From Cryptomeria japonica (taxonomy: Eukaryota > Streptophyta > Pinopsida > Cupressales > Cupressaceae): a stretch of DNA of 64,000 nucleotides. The position numbers and the translations under genes were made by a program. Positions 1 to 12,565 of this stretch are shown piece after piece. Within the stretch, counting starts at the first letter, position 1; every line of letters starts with the position of its first letter. The notes below the pieces were generated by a model. That model made no database searches. It saw only the letters and a list, made by a program, of their open reading frames with translations, and was not told the origin of the DNA. The DNA lies in assembly GCF_030272615.1 (NCBI RefSeq), contig NC_081408.1, positions 623,904,383-623,968,382 on the forward strand, read 5' to 3'.

Positions 1-111
1 GAAAACTGTGTATCTCTACTAAGATCCATAAGAATGTGAGACGTCATGAGAGGTTCGACCACCTGTACCAACAACTAGAGGGTTTTTGGCTTCTAGGCAT
101 CTGTTCATCAG

Positions 112-402
112 GTGGCCATTCATGCAGTGTTTCACTTCGTTATGGAGACCTCCCAGCCTGTAGAGGTTAAGCTCTACAACTTTTCACGTTTCACGCGGAT
201 ATTGAGGGAGACTTACATCGATATGACACATCGACACCTATTGATTGCAAATTTTGTCACAAAAACATTTATTTATAGTGGTTTGGAAGAGCTTGGCCTT
301 AGCCTGTTACCACTTGGATCATTCCCTCTCACCAATGCATGTGCGAAGTGTCGGGCAAATCAAGAGGCAGACCTTCTAAAGGTAAAAACACACATGAAAT
401 AA
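112..402 (+). other. Short unidentified ORF (96 codons)
   Basis: Open frame starting at ATG 112. In the second copy (19389-19595) the same frame ends after 68 codons because of a base change. I recognise no domain. Loss of the frame in a near-identical copy argues against a constrained protein, so this is probably a chance ORF in repeat DNA. Confidence 0.2.
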
Positions 403-784
403 AAAAAGACAAGACAAACAATGATTATTTAACCTATAGAAAATCTAAAGAGTTTAATGGTCCATTTTCATCCTAATTAAGACTAGATGAGGTTAATTCC
501 ACCTTAATTTCAAAATGATTTGATCAATTTAAACCATGATTAAATGTAATTTGTTGTTCATTTTAAACCCTTTGCATGCATGTAATGTGAAATTTGTTTT
601 TGTTCTTTTATCCAAATCCTAATTAAGACTATGTGAGAATTGTAGGATTCATTCAAACCTCCTAATTAAGATATGTGAAAAAAAATTGTTCATTCAAACC
701 TCCTAATTAGGCTATACAAAAAATTGTTGTTCATTGCATGTTAAGAAATCTTACATGAATCATTGTCTACACTCCATAAAGCCC

Positions 785-1012
785 ACATGCAACAATAGAT
801 CCTCACATAAAACGTGCATGCAACAAGAAATCAATTCAAAAAAACCTGCATGCAACAACATATTAGCACCAAAAACCTGCATGCAACAACAAATTAGTTC
901 AAAATACCTGCATGCAATAACAAATTAATTTAAAACACCTGCATGAAACAACAAATTAGTTCAAACAACCTACATGCAACAACGGATTAGCACATAAAAC
1001 CTGCATGCAAAT
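785..1012 (+). repeat. 31-bp minisatellite rich in GCATGCAAC (copy 1)
   Basis: Eight units with GCATGCA-like cores starting near 785, 815, 848, 879, 910, 941, 972 and 1003, so the period settles at 31 bp. The core contains CATGCA, the RY/Sph motif bound by plant B3-domain factors. Whether it is bound here is not known. Confidence 0.85.
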
Positions 1013-3759
1013 AGATTCATAGAATTATTAGATTTTTCATGTTCACATTAGGTTCAACAAGAAATGTAACTAGGAATTTGGGAAAACACATCAAAGCCTA
1101 GGTTTATGTAACCACAAAACATAACAAGCTATGAAATTAATCCTAATTAAATCAATAGAGCTATGAAGATGAGAAAAATAAACTAAATGCAAACCATTAT
1201 AAAACATAAATATCTCCTCCATATTTCTCCATTGCTTCTCTTTTTCCTCCAAATGTGTTGTGGCTATCACCTACAAGGTTGCAAGTGTGATGGAGGCAAG
1301 ATGATAGAAAAATGGCCAATGTGAGGATACTTGAGATGTGCTTGAAAATCAATGAGAAAAGGGCTCAATTTATAGAAAAAATGAGATTGATTGGATGGCT
1401 ATGATTGATTTGGGACTAAAAAAAATCAATGGACAAGATTAAATGAGAGGAGTTGTTAAGTGAGGATAAAAAGGAAATTGCATTTCTAATGTTAAGGAAG
1501 AAATAGAAATGAAAAGAGTTAAGTGAAAAATATTATTGGAAATATTCATTTTCAACAAAAATATGTCAAAATGAAAGAGAGGAAAAGCCTAGCGATGAAT
1601 TAGAAAGTTTGAAGAAATAAGGGAGATAGAAATTAGAGAGTGGAAGAGATAAGTGGGGACATGACAATTAAATAAATTAAACATTTATTTAATTAGAATA
1701 ATTTGGAGAAGGGGTTTAAATAATTAAAATAACTATTTAATCATGGAAGAATAATTAACTTAGAATAAAGGATTAAATAATTAAGTGAATTATTTAATCA
1801 AAGAGAAATAATTAGGATTAGTTGATTAAGATCAAGATTAATTGATTAGAAAGAGATAATGATGAATATTAATTAAATAATGAAGAGTATTCAATTAATA
1901 GTTTAGAAGAACAATAATTAAACAATTAAGAATTGTTTAATTATAGGAAATGAGAAGAAGAAAATTAGTGCTAATTAAATAATGAAAATTATTTAATAAG
2001 TTTAGACGAAAAAGGTTAGTGAAAAGTGTCGTTGAAGACTTAGGACAATTTTCAGTGTCTACAATACATCTCAAAATGCAATCCATCACATAAAGGTTTT
2101 GCCACGTATTCAAACTGTTGTTCAGCGGAGGATACACATGGAGCTTTTACAGAGTGTTCGTACATTTGTTTAAAGAAATTTATTGTGAAATTCATGTAGG
2201 TTGTTGAATACATATTCAAACCAATGATTTCAATCTTTTGGAACTATCCTAGCATGAATAGCACCTAGTTTTCCTTTTTGTCATTTGTTTTTATGATTTT
2301 GGAAGCATTCCAACACTTTTTTCTATTGTTTTCCTTTCTTCAAAGAGTCATTGTGTCATGATTTTTTTTGTAAATAATAAAAGTTCTCATATTTTCTTCA
2401 ATGCAATGATAAATGTTAGGTGTTGGAATTATCTTATGTTTTGAATCTCATTTTTCAACTGTCTAAAAAGGCAAATTCTAGCACAAAATTATAGTGATTT
2501 TTTCCTTAGAAGTTATTTTTGTGTGGCAATAATTTGTTTAGTCACACAAAAGGTTTTGTTATTATTACAAATTGGGAATTTCATAATATGCATGTTAATT
2601 GCTTCACAGATTAATCTAATTAAATAATAGTTGTAAATATATTTTTTATAAAATCTAAAGGCATTTCTTTTGCGACTATGCTTAAGAGAATCATAAGTTA
2701 TTTGGTTTTCCTCAAAGGAATTATTTTCTTACAAGCTTAAAGATTGTGTATCATCATTCTTTAATCATTTCATTCATCATATGTTCATATTTTTGTTTTC
2801 TCACAAATGTGGTACGAATAAACTTCATATGGAATTGTAAAGGTAAATTCCTTTTGTATCTTTATGATGGAGGTGTATATGGACATTATTTTTTTTCAAT
2901 TTTGAAGTTATGTTGGAAGTGTGTATAGACATGCTATTTTTTGAATTTTTTAGTTATTTTGGAGCTTTAATATTGATGGATTTGTCAACATCTCAAATTT
3001 TTTAACCATTACAATATGCTTTCATTGTCAATATCAATTTAATTTATTACAGATTTACATATAAATAAAAAATGAAGAAGTACTTTTCACTTTTGTTTTT
3101 ATTTTACTTTTATTTTAGAAACATAGTGTGTATTTTATATTTATATGTAATTTTGTTTCTATTTTAAAAATACTACCATTTGTTGTTTTGGTATTTAAAA
3201 AAAAAATTAAAAATACATTAAATAATATATTTATATCTAACTTTTATAATAATTTTATTTATACACTTCAAAATTATGATGTCTTTATATTTAAAAATAA
3301 ATGAACATTTTAAATAGTACACTGTACCTCTTATTGTTACTATAAATTACATTTCTCAATGCAAAAAAATAAAATTATAAAATGTTTTAGATTATATCAT
3401 TTACATAAATATTATCAACTATTAGATCATTTCTCTTCACCTTAGTGGAAGTAAACCCATGTTATTATGTGAAGACATGGCACACTCTAACTTGTGCCTT
3501 AGAGGTTGCAAACATCTTTAAAATAGACCTAATAGAAGATAAAGAATGAAGAGAACTATTTTAATGGAATCATTCAAGGAATTTATTTAAATATGATCAA
3601 CATATTAAAACAATTATATAGTCAAACAAATACAATAACAAAACAATAATACAATTAACATTTTAAAAATCAGTATAGCAAAACTAAGTGTATTTACCCT
3701 ACACAAGAGAGAGGACTCATTAATTGAACATGTTTGAAGGATTGTAATAACATTGTTTT
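1013..3759. other. AT-rich non-coding repeat DNA
   Basis: No convincing gene. The stretch is strongly AT-rich, with many TTAATTA and AATTATTT runs around 1680-1990. Short ORFs at 1937-2137 (minus) and 2746-2928 (plus) show no recognisable domain. The same DNA is at 20291-23031. Confidence 0.7.
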
Positions 3760-4209
3760 TGTTGGTGTAAATAAATATTCATCATGGATATTATTACACT
3801 TTACTTAAGTTAACTTAGGATAATGCATCTCTTCATAGTTTGGATATGCGACACTTAGGGAAGTGTGCACATAGGGATATAGCTTGTAGGAGAAATTTCA
3901 CCTTTTGTGGTCTTATCTTGCTATTACACTCCACATTCGGTGGGTCATCCACCTCTTGTGGAATATTATATTATTTCTCCTACTTACCCCTAATATTTCT
4001 TACCTACCCTTGTTTCTCACTAAGCCACATGTCATGATTGTGTGCTCGTATATCCATATGGCTTTGTCTATATAAGCAGGCTCATATTCATTGTATTGGT
4101 TAATCCAGTTGATCATTTGTATATTGATGAGAATACAGTTTGTTCTTGTCATACTTTTGTCTCTCTTTTATACTTTTCATTATGCCCTTGATCTTGGCAA
4201 AATCTCACA
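3760..4209 (+). mobile_element. 5' LTR of a Ty1/copia element (copy 1)
   Basis: The 450-bp block starts TGTTGGTGTAAA and ends AAATCTCACA (TG...CA). It is followed at once by an initiator-Met tRNA primer-binding site. A TATA box lies at 4069-4078, about 140 bp before the 3' end, as expected for an LTR promoter. No matching 3' LTR is in the window, so the element is truncated. Boundaries come from the TG/CA ends and PBS and not from an LTR pair. Confidence 0.75.
4069..4078 (+). promoter_or_regulatory. TATA box of copia LTR
   Basis: CTATATAAGC sits in the 3' third of the LTR, where Pol II initiation is expected. It is conserved at 23333-23342 in copy 2. Confidence 0.6.
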
Positions 4210-4221
4210 TGGTATCAGAGC
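4210..4221 (+). other. Primer-binding site, initiator-Met tRNA type
   Basis: TGGTATCAGAGC directly follows the LTR end. This is the standard plant retrotransposon PBS complementary to the 3' end of initiator tRNA-Met. Copy 2 has one change (TGGTATCAAAGC). Confidence 0.85.
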
Positions 4222-4495
4222 TATTGAGGCTTCATTGATTGGTTTTGGGAGACACTTTGGAAGGCTTCTATTTTCGGATCTGAGGTTCTGCACATTTTGG
4301 AGGCATCCTAGAGCGTTTTAGACCTCACCATTGCGTCTGGGAGGTCGTTTCCATAAAAATCGAGTATAAACTTGACCTATTTTGGCAAAAGTTGAATTTT
4401 GGGTGCAGAAATTTTTTGCCCAATTTGGGCAGTACGGTACGGAATTTTCGGACTTGGAAAAAAGAAAAAAAAAAATCATTTTCTGAAAAAAAAAA

Positions 4496-4608
<113 letters not shown>

Positions 4609-4679
4609 GGGTTTTTTCTTTTTGAAAAAAAAAACATAAATTTTTTTTTTTTTAAATATATTTGTTTGGGGGTCCGTAG

Positions 4680-5160
4680 AACCCCCCCCCCTTGCCCGTC
4701 GTACTGTGTTTTTCGCAAGTCCGTGCAGATCCGCAGCAGCCTTGGCCACTGCGACCTATCGGCCCCGTCGTCCACTATCCTCCAGCGGCCCCCCCGACAA
4801 CCCCGCTTCGGTGCCACCTCCTTACACCATCGTTCCCACCACCCTGTCGGCCCGGCCTGCCGCTGCTCTGCCCGTCCGTCGGCCCTCCAGCCTGGCCCCA
4901 CCACCTCCCGTTGGTTCTCCGCTCCGACAGCCATCGGCACCTCTACTGCCAGCCCCTCGGGCTCCGAGCCCCAACCCCACCGTTATTCGGCCGCCACCAA
5001 TAGACCGTCGGCAGACCTCCACCTACCACGTTAATAGTCAAGTCCACCTCTGCCTGCCACGTCACCAGTCGGGCCCACCTCCGCCTGCCACGTCACCCAC
5101 AGGCCCAATCGCCTACCAAGTCACCCGCAAGCCCAGTCAGCTACCACGTCAACACTTTCT
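4680..5160 (+). other. GC-rich copia leader, Pro/Arg-rich in every frame
   Basis: This 480-bp island is far more GC-rich than its surroundings and lies between the PBS and the gag ATG. Several overlapping frames are open because stop codons are rare in GC-rich DNA; one runs 4706-5497. The 3' part has imperfect ~30-bp repeats with the core CCTGCCACGT. No recognisable domain. It is best read as untranslated leader. Confidence 0.6.
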
Positions 5161-5831
5161 GCCCAGTCAGCATTTTTGGAAAAAATTTAGACCCCTCTCC
5201 ATTGAGCAGTTTGGTTTTTTGGGTCAACTTTGGAAGCTCATAACTTGCTCAATTTTGCTCCTTTTTGGGTGCAATTTCTTTTTATTTGGGCTAATTTTTC
5301 ATGCTCTCCGCTGTGGTGTGGTTTTTTTTTTATTTTGGTGCATAGAATTTTTAGAATTTTCAGATTCTCTCAATTGTACCTATCCAATCGTCAATTTTGC
5401 AATTTCAAAGGCTTCATTTGAGCTCATACGACCTCCTTTTCAGGTGCCGTTTTTTTTTTTAAGTGCATATTGTTTTGTCTTCTTTCATAATCTATGATCA
5501 GTTTTCAGAGATTTTGAGTGGATATTGTACTTTCAGATATTGGTCTTTTTTGACCTACTTGGTACTTGTAATTTGCTTGGATCTTAGTTTAGATCTCTTG
5601 CATTATTAGTTTGAGTCTCCCTTGGCCTCATTGAGGCAGTTGTAAACTTGAAATCAGAATTCCACCTTGCCATTTTTTGCAAGTGACCCATTGTACACGC
5701 ACTAAGTATAAAGTGCCAAATCATCATTTTTATTTTTATTTTGGGGGGGGGGGGGTGGTTCTTTGATTGTTTGGAGGGGTGTTTGGTGTGATTGTGCCTC
5801 TCTTTCCTTGTGCTCTTTCATTTTTGTTGCA

Positions 5832-6219
5832 ATGAGTCCTCATAAATTTCCACCTTTAACTCCACATAATTATGCATCTTGTAAAATTAAAGTATGGAGC
5901 AAATTAATGGAAAAAGGTCTCACGTATTACATAGATGGAACAATAGCAGCACCACCTAATCCTAAGGCTGGTCCTAATGCTCAGTTAGAATGGCTCACTA
6001 AGAATTGCATGGCTCTTGGAACTTTGCGTAAGTATGTATCAGATGACCTCATTTTTCACATTGAGAAGTACTACAATCAAAGAGGCTTGGGATATGTTTC
6101 AAAAATTGTATGGTCAAATTGATGAAATCAGAGGTTACAAAATTGACAATGAGCTCACCAATTGGATCCCAAGAGTTTTGATACAATCCAAGCTTATGTC
6201 ACCAAAGCAATTGAGCTAA
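5832..6219 (+). pseudogene. copia gag (UBN2-type), truncated and frameshifted, copy 1
   Basis: The ATG at 5832 opens a frame starting MSPHKFPPLTPHNYASCK, followed by a W-x-x-x-L-M-E-K-x-L stretch typical of the N-terminal half of plant copia gag. Gag forms the virus-like particle of the element. Compared with copy 2 (25011-25463), a 2-bp deletion near 6068 and a 1-bp deletion near 6160 break the frame. Homology stops about 6240, before the zinc knuckle, and no protease, integrase or RT follows. It is a dead 5' fragment sitting 1.6 kb behind its own LTR and PBS. Confidence 0.8.
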
Positions 6220-6239
6220 GAGCAAAGCTTAAGGATTGT

Positions 6240-7100
6240 GGAATTATTTATAAAGTTATTTATTATTTATTATGGAATTGATATGTAAAAGATGTTAGGA
6301 AATATTTTTTTTAAGTTATTTAATATTTATATTTTATAAAAGATATATATGTGTGAAAAAAGGTATTTCTAAAATCTTTTAGATGTTTTTAAAAAATATA
6401 TCTTTGTATGTATATACTTTTTAATTTTTCAATAATTATTTAAAGTATATATTTTGTTCCTGCCACGAAAACTATAGGCAAGGGACTATTTTTAACTAAT
6501 TATTAATAATTCTTTTCTTTTTTAAAAAAATCAAAGTTATAATTTTTTTATCAAAAAAGATTTATATTTGTTTTAAGTACAGACAAATTCTATAACAAAA
6601 CATATTAAAATGCTGAATTTAATTCAATGTTATTGGTAGATACTTTTGCCATGATTAATAAGGAAAAATTAGATTTGATATATTTAAACAAGAAAATAGA
6701 AAAAATTAGTAGACACTATTATTGTATCACATAACACAAGATTTTAAAAAATCCACCAAGAAAAGAGGCCAAGAATGTATTAAATTTAAATAGCAAGATT
6801 AAAATACAATCTTGCTTCCATTATCCGCTTTGCCTCCAATGTGGCAACACTTGTGTATTAGTGAACAATCTTAACAAATCCAACTCTTCATCTCTTTCTT
6901 GCAACCTATTTATTGCATTCCTCATTTTTTAGCTATGTAGCTATGGTTTTTTTAAATTAAAAAATCAACAAAAGAAGGTGGTTGACCTTATACAAAGATA
7001 GGCCAAAAAGGGTACTTACAATTGGTCAAGAACAAACCATTGACAACACAGACCATAACAGACCACTTCCAGCACACTATCAGAAAATCTAGCAACCCAC
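6240..7100. other. AT-rich DNA, no gene seen
   Basis: Homopolymer-rich, stop-rich sequence downstream of the gag break point. No domain or RNA gene recognised. Its copy is 25440-26282. Confidence 0.6.
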
Positions 7101-7101
7101 A

Positions 7102-7712
7102 TCAAGGGTGGGTAGAAATTTCACCCACAACTTGAGGAAGAGTTTGGGAAGAGAAGAAAGAAAAATCTTTCCTTCGTTGATGAACAACAATCCAAGCAAT
7201 AATATCATTTGGAACTCCATCACAAATAGGAGAAAGAGGAGAAGTCCCCTTAGTGAGACCAATAGCACAAGGAGAAGAATGTTGAACTAGAAACACATCA
7301 TCCACCAAAGGCTAGAGAAAAACAAGAGTTACAGGTAGAGTATGGTCTACTGGGCAAGAGGAAGTCACACAAACATCAATAAGTGAGTAGTATCCATATG
7401 GCTAGAAGAGGCCACAACAGCAGGAAGAAGCAGTGTAGTATCCATACAGCCAAAAGAGGCCACAACAACAACAAAAGGAAAAACATCATCCAAGGAAGAA
7501 TCATAAGCATCTTGTGAAGGGTAATTAAAGGAAGAATCAAAAGCTAGGACAATTTGGTGATCACCATTAGCGTCTTTATACCAAGTGGTAGTGCCTTTAT
7601 GATTACGCAGATTCAAAGAATCAAAAAGTCTTCCATTTAATTCTTTTTTTTTCTTAGGTGGAGTTTTTGTATACAGTACTTTCTTTTTTGTACCCTTTGT
7701 TGTTGATGTCAA
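7102..7712 (-). other. Unidentified ORF pair, minus strand (copy 1)
   Basis: Two open stretches, 7365-7712 (115 codons) and 7102-7308 (68 codons), lie in a region whose base composition looks more coding-like than its flanks. The first has a Lys-rich N-terminal part (KKKKEL) and then an Asp/Ser/Tyr-rich part with a tandem 20-residue near-repeat ending in MDTT. I do not recognise a family. Both are preserved in copy 2 with few changes. They end next to a PPT-like AAAGGGGGAG on the plus strand, so they may be antisense frames of a retroelement 3' region. Confidence 0.3.
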
Positions 7713-7807
7713 AGGGGGAGTGAATAACTGTGTATAATATATGTAGATAGTTTATATAGAAGGACAGTTTTTGTATATGCTTTTGTGATCATGGTGCCAT
7801 CAATAAC

Positions 7808-7818
7808 AAAGGGAAAGA
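7808..7818 (+). other. Polypurine tract before LTR
   Basis: AAAGGGAAAGA immediately precedes a TGTTAGG LTR start. A second purine tract, AAAGGGGGAG, lies about 100 bp upstream near 7711. This arrangement is common at the 3' end of plant copia elements. Confidence 0.6.
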
Positions 7819-7819
7819 T

Positions 7820-8816
7820 TGTTAGGATATTGTTATTGATGTCATTGATGCTTTTGTGATCTGGCAACATGAGTCTAGCATATTCTAGTTCGAGCCCCAC
7901 AAGCTCCAGTATTCCCTTGGGTCCAACATATTCCTTTTTGGGTCTACATTGCTCTGCAATACCATATGTCTTTGTAATATTTTGAGAACTTGTTTTGTAT
8001 TTGGTCTAACATTTATATCTAATATTTCAGGGACTATTGTTTTGTTGTGGCACAGTTATGGGTCTGGTAATATTGTACCCTCCTTACTGGCATAGTGCGG
8101 CATGAAGGTTTTGATCTGGTCCCCTCTAGAATCATCAATAATTTATTAGATTTGATCAATCACGTATATTCCTTGATGTATGGAGAAGCTCTTTTATGCT
8201 TTGGCCGACTTCTCTGGTATGATAAGATTTGTTGAGTAGTAGCATGTAAAGGCTTTTGGGCTAACCTTTACTTCAGTCAAGCCGACTTCATGAAGACATA
8301 GTTTGATATATATAAATTTTCTTTGCGAAGGATGTACACATGATCTTTTGATCACTATATGTGATCTACAATGAATGTGAAAGTGATTATCTACAACAAA
8401 TGTGAAAGTGATTATGTACGTTGAATGTTAATGTGAAAGTGATTATGCACTTCATTGGAACTGTAACTCATGCATATGATAGATGCAATATTAACAGTCC
8501 ATATTTTTTAATATTGGCTACAAGGCATCCTCCTGTAGTGAGTCGTTATCCTCTGGGCAATGAGCCTATCTGATAGTGAGCAACCATGTATTGTTGTAAC
8601 CAGTTACATAATATTAGGAGCTAATCCTCTTAGTGGTTTTTCCTGTCTTGGGTTTTCCACGTATAAATTATGGTGTTATGTAGTGTATTGTGTTCTTGCT
8701 TATAGTTCATTTTAATTTTGCAATTTAGTTATGTTATGTGGGTGGTTGATTAAAAGTTTTAATAAGTTCAAGGGAATACAGATTCGCCCCTCCCCTCTCA
8801 GTATTCTAGATGTTCA
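7820..8816 (+). mobile_element. Orphan copia-like 3' LTR (copy 1)
   Basis: Starts TGTTAGG directly after a polypurine tract and ends near TGTTCA at 8811-8816. A TATA-like GTATAAATTA lies near 8661, and a pyrimidine-rich CCCCTCCCCTC tract lies just before the end. It is not related to the LTR at 3760, so it belongs to a different element whose internal part is lost. The 3' boundary is approximate. Confidence 0.6.
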
Positions 8817-10484
8817 ATAGTGTTATTTTTAGAATTAGCCATATTTGACCTAAAAATGTGAAGCACTTAGATATTGAATCTTGAAAAAAGTTAGGAATAT
8901 GAAATGGTCTCGGAGTCTAGTTTCCCAATATGTAATTTATTTTAATACCTTGATGATAGAAATTGGCATTCAAAAGGGATTCTAAAAACCATTGTTTAGA
9001 AATTGTCTATTTCAAGACCATACCATAAACATGTACAACCACTGGATATTTGACCGAAATAAAAGTTTTTCTTAACCCTCTTGGAAAAAGATCTGTAAGT
9101 CACTGAAGATTGGTCAGGATATTTTTTAAAACATTTTATTGAATTTTTTTTTTATTGGCCCTAATTGTTGTTTTAAAAACCCCTCATGTGTGACCACCAT
9201 AATTAGACCTAAACTTATCATTTTTTGAATTATTTTCATTCTAAAGAGAATTTTGTGTAGATTGGTGCCATATATTTTTTTTCAAAAAAAAATTAAAAGG
9301 TTATTAAATAAATAAGTAAACCTGATATTTCAAGTTTTTGGACTAGTTTCATTACAAATTAATTGAAAAATAGAAAAAATAATCAAATCCTTAAAAAATT
9401 ACATATTTGAATCCTAGTACACAATGTAATCTATAGTGGGTATTAATGTCATACAAAAATCTTTTAAAAAGGGCATTAGACATATTCCAGAAGTTTATAA
9501 TTTTTTATGTCATTGATCCAACCTTGTACTTGCAAGTCCAAGGCTAAGGGTTGAGCTTTCCATGACTATCCTGATCCGAAACCCAATGTACAGGGCGAAC
9601 TTAGTTTTCAAATTTTAAATAATAGGGACTCATTCTAGAGTAGGTCCCTATTATTTAAATGTAATGGGTGGCCCATTATTAAAAGTGTGAAAATGAGTTT
9701 ATAGGAACTTTAAAAAAAAAAATTACAAAATAGGGCCCCATTATTTAAAAAAAATATACTTTAAAAAATAGGGCCCCATTTTGTGAATTTCTAGAAAACG
9801 AGTCCCCCTTTCTAGCGACATTTTTCCCCATGAGAAAACTTACTTTGAATTGGTACTCATCTTCTTGCACTTTCCTGGGAACTTTTGTAACAACCTGACT
9901 TGTTCTCTTTATTATAAATTTTTTTTTGTTTATTTTATCTTTCAAAACTTGACAGAAGTTGCAAAAGGGGTTTCTTGTTTGTTTGAAGTGTTTGTATTGC
10001 CAAAAGAAGCACAACAATAAAGTATCTTCCAACAATAAACTATTCAGAAGTGATTGCAATACTCATAAATTCAATGGACTAAAACTTCTAGATATATTTG
10101 TAAATCTAAATATTTAGTTTCTCTCTAAAATAAAGACAACCCAAGTTATTAAATATCATCTAATATCAAAATCACACATACCCACAAAATGTGACTTTTT
10201 TTTTTCTAGAACTGCCCACAAAAACACCCCAATGGTAGTCTAAATTGGATGCATCTAGAAATGCACAAGTCTAATTTTGAACTAAAATCAGCCAAAATAT
10301 ACCAAATCACTATAGCAGCGTGTACTATAGAAAAATTACTGTAGTAGCGGTAATGTAGCACAACATTGTAGCAAACTCTAAAATCTTCCATTTTCCTTCT
10401 TTTGTTGTCATAAATATCCTCAAATCTGCTCTAACAAACTTATCTAAATCAACCCTAAGCACTCAGTGGATCAAACTGTAGATA
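8817..10484. other. Non-coding repeat DNA with an inverted repeat
   Basis: No gene recognised. It holds inverted repeat 9612-9629/9644-9660 (arms around AATAATAGGGAC / GTCCCTATTATT) and related GGGCCCCATT tracts near 9733 and 9770. An ORF at 9745-10059 (minus) has no recognisable domain. The partner region is 27976-29612. Confidence 0.55.
9612..9660. repeat. Inverted repeat, arms about 17 bp
   Basis: Arms 9612-9629 and 9644-9660 pair across a ~14-nt loop containing TCATTCTAGAGTAG. It is preserved unchanged at about 28740-28788 in copy 2. Confidence 0.8.
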
Positions 10485-10694
10485 TCAAACCAATAATGAA
10501 GCCCCGTTGTGTTTCCTGAATGAAATCACCAAAAAATCCTCCAAACTATGTCTCTCAATAGCATAGAGAATATCACTTATGAGGGATTTCATCCTCACAA
10601 ACCCTTGAAAGAACTCTCTTGTAGACAAACTTCTGAAATCTACAATTAAGCATGCCAAATGAACTTCACTAGTTTGCTTTAATAACAATCTCAA
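10485..10694 (-). other. Conserved 69-codon ORF of unknown identity (copy 1)
   Basis: Minus-strand frame beginning MRLLLKQTSEVHLACLIVD. The predicted peptide is identical in copy 2 (29613-29822). That is expected from the low overall divergence and is not proof of selection. No family recognised. It may be a fragment of a longer dead gene. Confidence 0.25.
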
Positions 10695-12300
10695 GGGGCC
10701 TCACTCTTTCCATCAGTCAATGTGGGATAAATAAAGTCACTTTTTAATTTTCCTAATGTGGAGTACAAAATAATAAAGGCCTCATTCAGTTCTTTTAAAA
10801 TAAATCATCTTTTAATTTAACTTTATTAAATTACAACTTTATCATTATTTTATTTAAACCCACTGAGCTATATGAAATTGAGTTGCTCATCAAAACTAAA
10901 TCCATCGACTATCCTCAAAATTGTTAGCCTACTAAATGACTCTATTGGTGCCCATAACCGACTTACTATAAATAGATAGTATGCAGAGACTACACCAAAT
11001 CACCTCGAAATTGCCCAAAATTTATTGAATATGCTAGAAAGGGGACATTACAACTTTCCATTGGAGAGAATGGATTATCAAGGGACTTACTACCCCAATT
11101 GAAAAATAGAATACATACACAACAAATCTATTCCACAATCTAGCATAGATCATGTGCAAACACTTATCTCTTTGGTAACATCTCTTCCAACATAATTGAC
11201 AACCTCACAAATTCACAAGTCATAATCCCACAATAATCATTTATACCAATTTCATTTCAAACAAGAGTATCACCACTTATCTCTCAAAATATGCAAGTAA
11301 TCTCAACAAGGTTTCCCTCATCCAACTCAAAACCACAACACATGCCTAGGCTTACAATCTATAGGGTGGAATCTAACAAAGAAGTAATATTAAAACACTA
11401 TCTCAAAGCTTCACAAGCTTATAAAAAATTATATTTCTAAAATGAAAGTAAAAAATTCCAATCCCCACATCTTTCCTTTAGAGAAACACAAAATGCAAAA
11501 AGAGAAAAAAAATCATCTCAAATACAATTAAACCATCCAACATCCAATTACTCTTTCAATCTCAATAAACATGCACCATTTCACAAAATAAAACAATGAA
11601 ATATGCACAAGCCTACTTCCTAACTCTAACTTGTGCAAATGGTGGAAAAAGCTCCATTCCTTCCAAAAAATCTCAAGTACCTTCACAATTCTCTCTTAAA
11701 ATCACACTCTCCCAATTGTCATATTGAAATTTTACAAATGAAGATATACTAGCATATTTGTATATTTAAAAAATAATGTAAAATGCGCCAAAAGATATCT
11801 TATAATACAAGAGCATCATCTATAAAAATTAATTGATTTCTTCAAATCAATTAATTATATATTTGATATGTAATAATGTAATTATTATTAAAATTAAAAA
11901 TTAAAATAAATTAAACATATAACTGTTTTTTAGATTGAAAAATATAATCCCTTCTATATTATTTTCATTGCACCTTGAAAAAAAATAAACAATTGTACTA
12001 ACTCAGATAATATAAAAATTAAATTTAGAGATTAGAAATTTAAAATTAGAAAACTCTTAATTAAACATTAGATTAAATTATGTTATAAACGTCGATAAAA
12101 AGTTTAGAATTTAAAAGTTTTTAATTAAAATAATCTAATATTAATATTAAATGCATATAAGTTTAAAATTCTTAAGTTCTATAGAATACAAAAAATTTGA
12201 AGGACAAGGTGATAAAATTAAAAATTAATTAATAGAGGGTATTAAGTTTGTACTAAGTTTTGGAAGTGACTATGCTGCCACATAAAAAACAAGTTATGTA
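10695..12300. other. AT-rich DNA, no gene seen
   Basis: Long A/C-rich stretch (10950-11760), then very AT-rich DNA with TTAAAATTAAA runs (11800-12200). No coding or RNA feature recognised. Copy 2 has about 85 extra bases at 30193-30285 and a further insertion near 29940. Confidence 0.6.
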
Positions 12301-12352
12301 AGGGACACAAGTGACGAGGTAACGGAATACATGGAAGGGTTTACCCTCTGGG

Positions 12353-12565
12353 ATGTCTTTAAGTGCTACGCTTCTTTGGAGGCCTCAAAATCGACGCTTC
12401 TGCAATAGCGCTTGCTCGCGAACATCAATTCTCCAAACATGGAGCTCATATTTACTTTTGCTCACAGGTTTCTGCAAACTGCAACCTCTCCGTGCTAGCG
12501 GATTTGAAAAGGGATCCAACAGCCAAAAATTGAAACATATAATGAAAATCATAGAGATTAAATAG
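12353..12565 (+). other. Unidentified ORF in a small GC-richer island (copy 1)
   Basis: The frame from ATG 12353 encodes 70 residues. An overlapping frame (about 12361-12530) also reads through the island. Composition at 12330-12520 is clearly less AT-rich than the flanks and looks like a captured or relic exon. No domain recognised. Copy 2 is 31618-31830, with about two amino-acid differences. Confidence 0.3.

Noticed and set aside
46-60. GGTTCGACC resembling a tRNA B box
   Set aside because: No A box or cloverleaf around it, and the second copy has GGTTCTACC.
5741-5758. Poly-G tract as a quadruplex or PPT
   Set aside because: A homopolymer just upstream of gag, not next to an LTR. Its length differs between copies, so slippage or sequencing error is likelier.
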